DNA of 7,646 bases from Candidatus Portnoybacteria bacterium CG_4_10_14_0_2_um_filter_44_20. GTDB taxonomy: Bacteria > Patescibacteriota > Minisyncoccia > Portnoybacterales > GCA-002795985. The stretch covers positions 1 to 7,646 of the forward strand of contig PFOG01000199.1 of NCBI GenBank assembly GCA_002792395.1, in the 5' to 3' direction. Numbering within the stretch: position 1 is the stretch's first letter; every line of letters begins with the position of its first letter. Under the pieces are notes generated by a model that saw only the letters and a program-made list of their open reading frames with translations, did not search any database and had not been told where the DNA came from. The position numbers were made by a program, and so were the translations under genes. This document shows positions 1-5,328 of the stretch, one piece after another.

Positions 1-837
1 TTAGTATTTTCATTAGTGCCTCGTTCCCATGGACTTCTCGGATGAGCAAAATATACTTTGACACCGGTGATTTTGGTAAATAATTTATGCTGGGCCATTT
101 CTCGCCCTTGGTCGTAGGTCATTGTCAATTTCATCTGCCGCGGCAATTTCTTCACTTCTTGGGCGAAAGCCTTGGCAACAATCTCCGCTTCCTTGTTTTT
201 AACCAGAACGAGGATAGTCGCGCGGGTCGCGCGCTCCACCAGAGTGCCAAGAGCCGAACAATTGTTCTTTCCAATAATCAGGTCTCCCTCCCAATGTCCG
301 GGGATAATTCTGTCTTCCACTTCTTTCGGCCGTTCTTCGATTGAAAGCATATCCTCTATTTTTCGCTCTATTTTGGCGCCTCTGGCTTGTTGGTGTCTCC
401 CTTTTGTGGTTCCGGCGCAAACAGACGGTCAGTTCTTTTTTGAGAGCTCCTCGCGGCAATACGTAAATGTAGGTATAAATCGCCTCGGGCGATATGCGCA
501 TTTCCATATTGTCAGGATAATCTTTTTCCAGTTCTTCCGCAATCTGTACTGGCGACCATTTGAGTTTCAACTTTTTGTAGATGTAGCGCCTGAGGGCCTG
601 TTCGCGATCTAATCTGAACTTACCAGACCTTCTTTTACTGGCATTTCTTCTGGCTCGATTTTGCGTTTTAGCCGCCCGATAGGTATACTTGTTACAGTTG
701 CCTCTGCCGACTTCTCGGCTAATGGTACTAGCGCAGCGGTCCAACTGTCTGGCGATGTCCTGGAAAGAATAATCTTGAGCGAGCATCCGGTTGATTTCTT
801 CTCGCTCTACGTCGCTTAATCTTTTATAATTTTTCAT
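1..837 (-). pseudogene. IS30-family transposase, frameshifted, C-terminus beyond window edge
   Basis: This is a DDE transposase of the IS30 family, which moves its own insertion sequence by cut-and-join at inverted ends. The start is ATG at 837. Residues 5-45 are the N-terminal helix-turn-helix (LSDVEREEINRML, then DRCASTISRE). WSPVQIAEEL and ISPEAIYTYIY follow, as in the family. The first frame stays open to 199, but after about residue 153 (near position 377) it is no longer IS30-like. The family sequence resumes in the next frame from 377: IEERPKEVEDRIIPGHWEGD (first catalytic Asp), then TYDQGREMAQH (second Asp), then PWERGTNENT (catalytic Glu) at the left edge. The second frame has no stop down to position 1. 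The shift is +1, which is not the usual -1 programmed slip, so I read it as a real inactivating indel or a sequencing error. There is no Shine-Dalgarno. The gene is divergent from the helical gene at 908. Confidence 0.9.
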
Positions 838-839
838 AG

Positions 840-892
840 GAATCTAACTTAACACTTTTGGCGCTTCGCGCCAAGATTGTTGCGTTAGATTC
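840..892. repeat. Inverted repeat with central hairpin, probable IS30 end region
   Basis: Outer arms GAATCTAACTTAACA (840-854) and TGTTGCGTTAGATTC (878-892) are inverted copies with two mismatches. Between them lies a perfect hairpin, TTGGCGC / TTC / GCGCCAA (858-874). Read toward the transposase, the 840-854 arm ends only two bases before its ATG, which suits an IS terminal inverted repeat. The second arm would then be an opposing end, possibly the scar of another copy or part of the target. The exact element end cannot be fixed because the other end lies outside the window. Confidence 0.55.
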
Positions 893-907
893 TGGAATCC
901 AATATAT

Positions 908-1456
908 ATGAACAACACAAATAACAATCAAAACCCGATTAAAAATCTCAACGAATTTATCCAAAAGGTGGACGAGATGAAAAAGCGGGAAAAAATGGAC
1001 TTGTCGTCCGACCAAGATTTAAGCATTGCCATAATGAATCTGGTAAGCATTGAGGAACATTTTTTCTTCACTGGAGCCAAGCTCGGCAAACCCGAATACT
1101 ACGACATGATAAAAGATGTTAGGGAAATGAGAAAAGAATTGCTCAAAAAAATCATCAAAGAATACGAGGGCGAGGTTTGGTGCATTTCCAAACATTTGCT
1201 CGCCGCTTCAATGCGACTTATGGAAGTTGGCACAAAGCAACTAGGGATGAATAAAAAAGAGGAAGCATACGATCTTTTTGGCAAGGCTTATAATCTTTAT
1301 TCTCTGTTTTGGGGCCTTAATATGAAACTGCTCAATGTCGGTGATATTAAAAAAATTGATGACAAGGCGATAAATAAAAATGACACCGAGAAAAAAGGAT
1401 TTATGGGAAAACTTGGCGAATTGGTCAAAAAAGCGATCGATTGTTGTATTGAATAA
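908..1456 (+). CDS. Small helical cytoplasmic protein, conserved CPR-type hypothetical
   Basis: A 182-residue soluble protein of unknown function. The sequence resembles hypothetical proteins I associate with Patescibacteria (LSIAIMNLVSIEEHFFFTGAK, then EYEGEVWCISKHLLAASMRL, then AYNLYSLFWGLNMKLL). I cannot name a characterised family. It appears almost entirely alpha-helical. Residues 1-32 are Asn- and Lys-rich and probably disordered. Residues 33-145 hold several helices that could form a helical bundle or repeat fold. The Lys-rich tail (about 146-182) ends in an amphipathic helix with a Cys-Cys pair near the C-terminus. There is no signal peptide or membrane segment. I chose the ATG at 908. 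No Shine-Dalgarno precedes it, so translation may be leaderless, or initiation may lie further in. The gene is single and divergent from the IS30 transposase, with its upstream region occupied by the IS end repeat, so its native promoter may have been displaced. Confidence 0.85.
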   Translation: MNNTNNNQNPIKNLNEFIQKVDEMKKREKMDLSSDQDLSIAIMNLVSIEEHFFFTGAKLGKPEYYDMIKDVREMRKELLKKIIKEYEGEVWCISKHLLAASMRLMEVGTKQLGMNKKEEAYDLFGKAYNLYSLFWGLNMKLLNVGDIKKIDDKAINKNDTEKKGFMGKLGELVKKAIDCCIE

Positions 1457-1676
1457 TTTTTTATCATGTATTTATCAAAATTTTTAGGGAGTTCCTTGCC
1501 GTTGCCCGCGCACGGGTGGGTTGGGGCAAGGGCAACATCTCTTTTGGCGGCGCATTTCGCTTTGCAAAATACGGCCTCCAATTCCGCCGAAATATACGGA
1601 AAAATGCGAGCGTAGCCCCGCCGAAGGCGGGGCAAGCGAGCAAACCCTTTCCTCTGAAAATTTGAAATATCTAACT
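1457..1676. other. Gene-poor palindrome-rich spacer
   Basis: No convincing gene is present. Open frames on both strands here (minus 1297-1752, plus 1521-1727) run through hairpins, the tRNA fragment and the end of the helical gene without recognisable domains. Visible structure includes GTTGCCC (1501-1507) pairing with GGGCAAC (1530-1536), a competing CCTTGCC (1494-1500) with GGCAAGG (1525-1531), and the perfect GC hairpin at 1615-1633. The GC-rich, palindromic texture inside an AT-rich neighbourhood suggests a dispersed repeat or the decayed end of an element. The minus strand lies downstream of the tRNA genes. Confidence 0.5.
1615..1633. repeat. REP-like perfect GC hairpin
   Basis: GCCCCGCC (1615-1622), loop GAA, GGCGGGGC (1626-1633) form a perfect 8-bp stem. 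There is no adjacent T-run on either strand, so it does not look like an intrinsic terminator. It resembles a REP-type palindrome. Confidence 0.55.
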
Positions 1677-1746
1677 TGGTCGGGCTGCTGGGAATTGCCA
1701 CCCTACGGGTGGTCACCCGCAGGGTGAAACCCAGGTCGCACGCACC
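1677..1746 (-). pseudogene. Duplicated 3' half of tRNA-Pro, interrupted
   Basis: Positions 1681-1697 and 1728-1746 together are identical (36 of 36 bases) to 1778-1813 of the intact tRNA-Pro. They cover the end of the anticodon loop, the 3' anticodon strand, the variable region, the T arm and the 3' acceptor strand. The 5' half is absent. A 30-base palindrome (1698-1727) interrupts the T loop. The fragment reads CAGCCCGACCA on the minus strand, so it carries an encoded CCA end, which the intact gene lacks. It cannot form a functional tRNA. It resembles the displaced 3' end left by integration into a tRNA gene. Confidence 0.85.
1698..1727. repeat. 30-base palindromic insert in tRNA fragment
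   Basis: CACCCTACGGGTG (1699-1711) and CACCCGCAGGGTG (1714-1726) are inverted copies matching at 12 of 13 positions around a GT spacer. Removing 1698-1727 restores the exact tRNA-Pro sequence, so this is a clean insertion of a small REP-like palindrome. No target duplication is evident. Confidence 0.75.
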
Positions 1747-1776
1747 TTTCACTCGCCTAAATTTATTTTTTTAATG

Positions 1777-1847
1777 TCGGGCTGCTGGGAATTGAACCCA
1801 GGTCGCACGCACCCCATGCGTGTATAATGCCGTTATACGACAGCCCG
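1777..1847 (-). tRNA. tRNA-Pro (anticodon GGG)
   Basis: On the minus strand the acceptor stem CGGGCTG pairs perfectly with CAGCCCG, with discriminator A at 1777. The anticodon stem CACGC/GCGTG encloses the loop ATGGGGT, giving anticodon GGG with U33 and G37 as expected for proline. The T stem CTGGG/CCCAG carries the loop TTCAATT. The D arm is weak, about three pairs (GTA/TAT) around a loop containing GG. The gene is about 71 bases and has no encoded CCA (ACATT follows), so a CCA-adding enzyme would be needed. It starts 9 bases downstream of the GIY-YIG stop codon and may be cotranscribed with that gene. Confidence 0.9.
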
Positions 1848-1870
1848 TTCACCCTCCTAACTTTTTAGAT
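1848..1870 (-). repeat. Inverted repeat flanking GIY-YIG gene, copy next to tRNA
   Basis: On the minus strand this reads ATCTAAAAAGTT, then AGGAGGGTGAA, ending exactly where the tRNA 5' end begins. It matches 2126-2148 on the plus strand at 21 of 23 positions. It contains the GIY-YIG stop codon. The two copies point outward from the gene. Confidence 0.7.
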
Positions 1871-2117
1871 TCAGATAATTTTCTAAATTTCTTTTTATCC
1901 AGTTTTTACCCCAGCCAGTTTTCAGAAATTGCTCTCGATTTGCCGCGTCATTTTTATTTAGATACGCCTCGTAATGAATAAGCTTAAAGGGTGTGCGTAA
2001 TTTGGTGGAAATTATCTTACCCTTGTTGTGTTTTTCTAACCGACTCCTTAAATCATTAGTTAGTCCGACATAATGATTGTTGTCTCTCAAACTCTCTAAG
2101 ATATAAACATACCACAT
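1857..2117 (-). CDS. GIY-YIG nuclease-domain protein (YhbQ/UvrC-N-like, stand-alone)
   Basis: An 86-residue single-domain GIY-YIG protein, the usual length for stand-alone members. These share the nuclease fold of UvrC and homing endonucleases, but their cellular role is mostly unknown. Visible signatures are YVYIL (residues 3-7) and HYVGLTNDLRSRLEKHNKGK (about 15-34). These supply the two motif strands and the Arg on the first helix. Next come LIHYEAY with the conserved acidic residue and REQFLKTGWGKNWIKR near the C-terminus. The start is ATG at 2117, giving MWYVYIL at the very N-terminus as is typical, with no clear Shine-Dalgarno. Inverted repeats bracket the gene exactly, and tRNA-Pro follows 9 bases after the stop. 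A second, broken paralogue lies at 6240-6406. I am confident of the domain and unsure of the biological role. Confidence 0.9.
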   Translation of the reverse strand: MWYVYILESLRDNNHYVGLTNDLRSRLEKHNKGKIISTKLRTPFKLIHYEAYLNKNDAANREQFLKTGWGKNWIKRNLENYLNLKS

Positions 2118-2125
2118 AGATATTT

Positions 2126-2148
2126 ATCTAAAAAGTTGGGAGGGTAAA
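2126..2148 (+). repeat. Inverted repeat flanking GIY-YIG gene, 5' side copy
   Basis: The plus strand reads ATCTAAAAAGTT, then GGGAGGGTAAA, the inverted partner of 1848-1870 with two mismatches in 23 bases. It lies just upstream of the GIY-YIG start codon and merges into the bL28 terminator. Confidence 0.7.
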
Positions 2149-2181
2149 AAATCCCTATACCATATAGTAGCACAGGGATTT
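2146..2181 (-). terminator. Intrinsic terminator of rpmB
   Basis: On the minus strand AAATCCCT (2181-2174) pairs with AGGGATTT (2156-2149), and the stem runs into a T-run. The loop can form an additional short CTATA/TATAG stem. It lies about 36 bases downstream of the bL28 stop. Confidence 0.7.
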
Positions 2182-2216
2182 GAGGTTTGTATATATTGGG
2201 AGAGTTGCCGCGCTTT

Positions 2217-2408
2217 CTATTTCTTTTTCTTGCTCGCCGTCTTGATACAGTTGGTGCAGGCTTTGATTCTCTTGCCGTTGGGTAGGGTAAACCATTGGAG
2301 GTTTGGGTATTTTCTTTTGGTGGAGGTTGGGTTATACTTACCTCGAAGTTTGACGAGGGTGGTAGCCTTGATCGATTTTTTTTCGCATAGAATACAAGAT
2401 CGCGACAT
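2217..2408 (-). CDS. rpmB: Large ribosomal subunit protein bL28
   Basis: A 63-residue bL28, a structural protein of the 50S subunit. It has the family signature SRSCILC at the N-terminus, KRKYPNLQWFTLPNGKRIKACTNC across the core, and a Lys-rich tail. Four cysteines, at 5, 8, 51 and 54 (two CxxC pairs), indicate the zinc-binding form. Length is normal for short bL28. The start is ATG at 2408, giving the usual MSR N-terminus. No Shine-Dalgarno is visible upstream (an AT-rich run), so translation could be leaderless. The gene is monocistronic, with its own hairpin terminator at 2146-2181. It is divergent from the M50 protease, and the shared intergenic region is filled by an AT-rich inverted repeat. 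Confidence 0.95.
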   Translation of the reverse strand: MSRSCILCEKKSIKATTLVKLRGKYNPTSTKRKYPNLQWFTLPNGKRIKACTNCIKTASKKKK

Positions 2409-2421
2409 AAATATAAAATTT

Positions 2422-2545
2422 CTAATTATTCTAATTCACCTAATTTCTAATAAAATCCCAAGTTCCAATAACCTAAAGTTTTATTCATTAAGTCGTTTAG
2501 TCATTGGTTATTCCTTAGAACAATTAGGGCAATTAGAATAATTAG
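2422..2545. repeat. AT-rich long inverted repeat between rpmB and the M50 gene
   Basis: Arms 2422-2445 and 2522-2545 are inverted copies matching at 22 of 24 positions, built from AATTAG-type units (CTAATTATTCTAATT against AATTAGAATAATTAG). Inside, AATAACC (2467-2473) can pair with GGTTATT (2506-2512), extending the fold. It looks like a MITE-like or cruciform-forming intergenic element. It occupies the divergent promoter region of both flanking genes, and no gene lies in it. Confidence 0.6.
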
Positions 2546-2604
2546 GTTAATTCGTAATAAGCTTCATTTTGCAACTATATCATCTAATATAGATTTTATC
2601 AACT

Positions 2605-3228
2605 ATGGCGTTGAAGCCGGCAATTTTTCTCTATATAGTCATTATTTTTTCTGCCATTATCCATGAATATGCTCATGGGTTGATGGCTTATCAGCTGGGC
2701 GATCCGACGGCTAAATATTCCGGGCGGCTGACTTTGAATCCTTTGTCGCATATCGACCCGTTCGGGACGGTGGTTTTGCCGCTAATGCTTTTGTGGATGG
2801 GGGGATTTTTTATCGGTTATGCCAAGCCGGTTCCGTTTAACCCTTTAAATTTTAAGAACGAAAAAAGCGGAACGGCTTTGGTTGGCATTGCCGGACCGGC
2901 CAGCAATCTTTTAATCGCCTTGATTCTGGGCCTTTTTGTGCGCTTCTTTGGGAATTTCGGGTTTTTGGCAGCTATCTCTCCTTTATTATCTTTCATTGTC
3001 TTAATCAATATTTGGCTGGCGCTTTTTAACTTGCTTCCTTTGCCGCCGCTTGATGGTTCAAAAATTGCCATTGGTTTGGTGCCGAGGTCGTGGGAGGGCT
3101 TCTTTTTCAATCTGGAAAGGATGAGCTTCATTAGCTTGTTTGTCGCCCTGGCGTTGGCCATGACTGTTTTGCCCTATATTGTGCCGTTCATATTCAAGCT
3201 GATCGTTGGCCAGACAGCGGTCTTTTAA
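2605..3228 (+). CDS. Site-2 protease family (peptidase M50) membrane metalloprotease
   Basis: A 207-residue integral membrane zinc protease of the minimal M50 (S2P) type, which cleaves substrates within or near the membrane. The zinc motif HEYAHG is at residues 20-25 (His20, Glu21, His24) in the first hydrophobic segment. The third ligand is Asp150 in LPLPPLDGSK, and GPASN sits at 97-101, all diagnostic of the family. Hydrophobic segments lie at about 5-19, 53-73, 91-114, 122-146 and 172-198. There is no PDZ domain, unlike RseP, so this is the compact form common in bacteria with small genomes. The start is ATG at 2605, four residues before the first membrane helix. No Shine-Dalgarno is seen. 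The substrate is unknown. A 36-residue membrane microprotein follows 77 bases downstream and may be cotranscribed. Confidence 0.93.
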   Translation: MALKPAIFLYIVIIFSAIIHEYAHGLMAYQLGDPTAKYSGRLTLNPLSHIDPFGTVVLPLMLLWMGGFFIGYAKPVPFNPLNFKNEKSGTALVGIAGPASNLLIALILGLFVRFFGNFGFLAAISPLLSFIVLINIWLALFNLLPLPPLDGSKIAIGLVPRSWEGFFFNLERMSFISLFVALALAMTVLPYIVPFIFKLIVGQTAVF

Positions 3229-3305
3229 GCAGGGATGCATTTTGTCGGGTTGTAATATTTAAAAGAATAGGATAGATATTAAAGGAGAAAAACAGGAGGG
3301 GGGAA

Positions 3306-3416
3306 ATGGCTATCTGGCTGAAAGTTGGCGGTATTCTTGGGGGCCTAGTGTTCTTTTTATATTTAATGTTTATGGGCGCGTTAATTATCTCGTCGTGGAT
3401 AAGTGGGGTGGTTTAG
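3306..3416 (+). CDS. 36-residue single-pass membrane microprotein
   Basis: A very small ORF with an unusually good ribosome binding site. AGGAGGGGGG lies just upstream of the ATG at 3306, with a second AAAGGAG further up, in a region where most genes lack one. The product begins MAIWLKVGGILGGLVFF, has one hydrophobic stretch (about residues 7-34) and ends SSWISGVV. It is short, with no domain that I recognise. It lies 77 bases after the M50 protease and is followed 29 bases later by an intrinsic terminator, which supports it as the last gene of that transcript. It could be a protease partner or substrate, or an unrelated small membrane protein; that role is inference. The strong Shine-Dalgarno, the coherent transmembrane sequence and the terminator make real translation likely. 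Confidence 0.7.
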   Translation: MAIWLKVGGILGGLVFFLYLMFMGALIISSWISGVV

Positions 3417-3445
3417 GCTAAACACATTGATGCAATCTATTATTT

Positions 3446-3471
3446 CCCTGTTAACGCAACGGGGATTTTTT
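3446..3471 (+). terminator. Intrinsic terminator after the microprotein gene
   Basis: CCCTGTT (3446-3452) pairs with AACGGGG (3458-3464) around the loop AACGC, with one T-G wobble. ATTTTTTATT follows. It is placed to end the M50/microprotein transcript. Confidence 0.8.
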
Positions 3472-3475
3472 ATTG

Positions 3476-3576
3476 ACCCCGTTAGAAATCTAACATTATC
3501 TCAAGATTGGAATTTTTGCTTTCCGTTCCGAGCGATTCTTTTTTTCGAGTTATCGGCATAAAATTTCTAACGGGGT
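3476..3576. repeat. 101-base element with 14-base inverted ends
   Basis: ACCCCGTTAGAAAT (3476-3489) and ATTTCTAACGGGGT (3563-3576) are perfect inverted copies enclosing about 73 bases without a gene. The left end also forms the small hairpin GTTAGA/AA/TCTAAC (3481-3494). The layout is MITE-like. The right arm supplies the -35 region of the downstream promoter candidate. It could instead be a structured leader or regulatory RNA. Confidence 0.6.
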
Positions 3577-3603
3577 TAACTTTTTTTTCTTGTATGTTAT
3601 ACC
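3576..3603 (+). promoter_or_regulatory. Candidate promoter for the 3654-5241 gene pair
   Basis: TTAACT (3576-3581), a 16-base spacer and TATACC (3598-3603), with TG one base before the -10 (extended -10 type). It lies about 50 bases upstream of the GTG start and overlaps the right arm of the inverted-repeat element. Confidence 0.4.
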
Positions 3604-3653
3604 TTGCTTAAGCTCTTTTAAAATAGCAAACAGTAGTTGGGGGTGAATAGACC

Positions 3654-4541
3654 GTGGAAGAATTCAAACTTTCCGTTCCGAAGCCCAACAAAACAGGGTT
3701 AGAGTTACTTTATGAGTTGTTCGAGTTGATGACCGAAGATGAAAAAACTGCCTATGTTGTCGTTGATTACCAGCGCGGCATTTATCCGAAAATAGATTTT
3801 TGGCGCATTGCCAGCAATGGCATTGCCGCGGGGTTTCTTTCCGTGCCGCTTTTGAAGCCGTTTGGGCTGGAAGAAATTTTGCTGGACAAAAAAATTCCTG
3901 ACAATCTCATTGTGTCTCCGCAAAAAGAGGAATTTATTACGGCGCGAGAGGAATATCCGGAAGCGTGGGTTAATCATTATCTTGACGCCAAGTGGTTAGT
4001 TGGGAGCTTCGCTAAGGTGATTGATTCCAGCCAGCAAATTGAGCGGGGCGAGGCGTTTGTCTTAAGGTGGTCGCTAAAGCCGGATAAAGAAACGCGTATA
4101 AAATTAAGTTTTGATGAGTGTCGTCTGGCGCCACGGGATGTTTTGTTGAGATATATCCAGGAAGTTGACCGGCGATTGACTTATAACTTGACGCTTTTTT
4201 CCAGCCATAAGGAATGTGACGAAGCGCCGAAATACCTTTTTGCCACCCCGCTAACAGAATTGGTTTATCCTATTACGCATGGCTGGTATGCGCGCGGATT
4301 GCGCGAGGCAGATAAACCGTTTGTTTTAGATAAAGTTCGTGAATATAAAACCATACCTCTTGTTTTGGGGCTGGAACCGGCATCTCCGCTGTTTAAGCTG
4401 GCCGAAGAATTTGATGGACTTTTCTGGCAGCGGAAAGCAGATTTTCTCAGACTTTTTACTTATTGGAGGGAACTTGACAAAGAACTTGACAGATTAAATC
4501 AAGAGTATGTTCGCGAAAGAACCGGGAGATATTGTCATTGA
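3654..4541 (+). CDS. Unrecognised soluble protein, 295 aa
   Basis: I do not recognise this protein. It is 295 residues, charged, with no signal peptide, membrane helix or obvious metal-binding motif. The first two thirds look mixed alpha/beta (for example AYVVVDYQRGIYPKIDFWRI at about 34-53). The end (about 250-295) is strongly helical and amphipathic (EFDGLFWQRKADFLRLFTYW, then ELDKELDRLNQEYVRERTG), possibly a coiled coil or protein-binding helix. The start is GTG at 3654, chosen because GGGGGTGA lies about 8 bases upstream as a Shine-Dalgarno. It ends with TGA. The next unknown gene starts 67 bases later on the same strand with no terminator between, so the two probably form an operon ending at 5275-5300. 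Codon pattern and the long open frame make it a secure gene; the function is unknown. Confidence 0.85.
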   Translation: MEEFKLSVPKPNKTGLELLYELFELMTEDEKTAYVVVDYQRGIYPKIDFWRIASNGIAAGFLSVPLLKPFGLEEILLDKKIPDNLIVSPQKEEFITAREEYPEAWVNHYLDAKWLVGSFAKVIDSSQQIERGEAFVLRWSLKPDKETRIKLSFDECRLAPRDVLLRYIQEVDRRLTYNLTLFSSHKECDEAPKYLFATPLTELVYPITHGWYARGLREADKPFVLDKVREYKTIPLVLGLEPASPLFKLAEEFDGLFWQRKADFLRLFTYWRELDKELDRLNQEYVRERTGRYCH

Positions 4542-4608
4542 AACAGTCGGTAACTAAATGAGTTCGAATCGAATGCTAAAATTCACAAAAAGCAGGGAGG
4601 AAAAGGCG

Positions 4609-5241
4609 ATGGCATTGCGGAAAGTGGAAGTAATTTCTGGGAAGAGAATCGATTATAACAAATCTTTTACGGAGATGGCCAGAGAGAACGGCTGTGAAAA
4701 TCATTATTCGGTTCTTCTTTTGGAGATGCCTATCAGGGAAGGAAAACACCCTCTGGGTCCGGATGCCAAAGAAGGAAAGTCCCATTGGGAAAAATACAGC
4801 GAAAAAAGGAAGGCCGCAGGATATGACGGCAAGCCGGTGGACATCACAATTTTGGAAAATAATGATACGCCGATGAGCACCAAAGAAGTCTGTGACGAAT
4901 TGCAGGAACTAAAATTGGAGCGTGGCGGATACGAACATCTGGTTGCGGTAAGCTGGCTTTGTCCTTTTGGCTGCACCGTGGCATTGGGGACAGAGATGAC
5001 CGTTGCCGACTCCGGCATGTATGTTCACCTTCCCAAAGGTGATCCTCTCGCTAACTTTTCCGGGAAGCTTGATCGTAAAAAGCACGTCTTCATATTGAAA
5101 AAAACTTCCACCCGCACGGTTCTTTCTTTGGGAGAGCTTAATGCGAAAGATCCCGAGTTAGAAGATGCTGGAAAAGATCCGATTATCAAATGGCCCGCGG
5201 GCACTTATTTTATCGCGGTGTCGGCTTCACTTGAAGAATAA
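4609..5241 (+). CDS. Unrecognised soluble protein, 210 aa, with CPFGC motif
   Basis: I do not recognise this protein. The start is ATG at 4609 (MALRKVEVISGKRID), because AGGGAGG at 4594-4600 is a strong Shine-Dalgarno at proper spacing. The in-frame ATG at 4558 has no such site. The 210-residue product has no signal peptide or membrane helix. It shows a mixed N-terminal part and a C-terminal half that looks beta-rich (VAVSWLCPFGCTVALG, then MYVHLP, HVFILKK, AGTYFIAVSAS). A CPFGC motif at 118-122 plus Cys29 and Cys95 could reflect metal or redox chemistry, but this is speculative. It is second in a likely operon with the 295-residue unknown and is followed 33 bases later by a strong intrinsic terminator. 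The pair being kept together suggests a shared process that I cannot identify. Confidence 0.87.
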   Translation: MALRKVEVISGKRIDYNKSFTEMARENGCENHYSVLLLEMPIREGKHPLGPDAKEGKSHWEKYSEKRKAAGYDGKPVDITILENNDTPMSTKEVCDELQELKLERGGYEHLVAVSWLCPFGCTVALGTEMTVADSGMYVHLPKGDPLANFSGKLDRKKHVFILKKTSTRTVLSLGELNAKDPELEDAGKDPIIKWPAGTYFIAVSASLEE

Positions 5242-5274
5242 TTTCAAAGTAACAATTGATTAAAACGCAATTAG

Positions 5275-5300
5275 GGGCATAGTTTATCTATGCCCTTTTT
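5275..5300 (+). terminator. Intrinsic terminator of the unknown two-gene operon
   Basis: GGGCATAG (5275-5282), loop TTTAT, CTATGCCC (5288-5295), then TTTTT. It is a perfect 8-bp stem, 33 bases after the stop at 5241. Confidence 0.92.
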
Positions 5301-5303
5301 ATA

Positions 5304-5326
5304 TTTACGAGAACCGTTCTCGTAAA
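5304..5326. repeat. Perfect palindrome, 10-base arms
   Basis: TTTACGAGAA (5304-5313) and TTCTCGTAAA (5317-5326) around CCG. There is no T-run on the plus side, so it is not an obvious forward terminator. It may be an operator, a REP-like element or a structural site. It lies directly beside the DnaA-box sequence. Confidence 0.6.
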
Positions 5327-5328
5327 AG

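Noticed and set aside
199..377. C-terminal part of the first transposase frame as a real protein tail
   Set aside because: The sequence after about residue 153 has no IS30 similarity, whereas the neighbouring frame carries the complete catalytic region.
370..385. Programmed ribosomal frameshift in the IS30 transposase
   Set aside because: The shift needed is +1 without a convincing slippery site, and IS30-family transposases are normally a single frame.
1297..1752. 151-codon minus-strand open frame
   Set aside because: It runs through the helical gene, REP-like hairpins and the tRNA fragment with its palindrome; no domain is visible.
2230..2541. Plus-strand frame opposite rpmB
   Set aside because: It is antisense to bL28, whose CxxC pairs and core motif are clear, and extends into the AT-rich inverted repeat.
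4558..4608. Upstream ATG at 4558 as start of the 210-residue protein
   Set aside because: It has no ribosome binding site, whereas AGGGAGG is well placed for the ATG at 4609.
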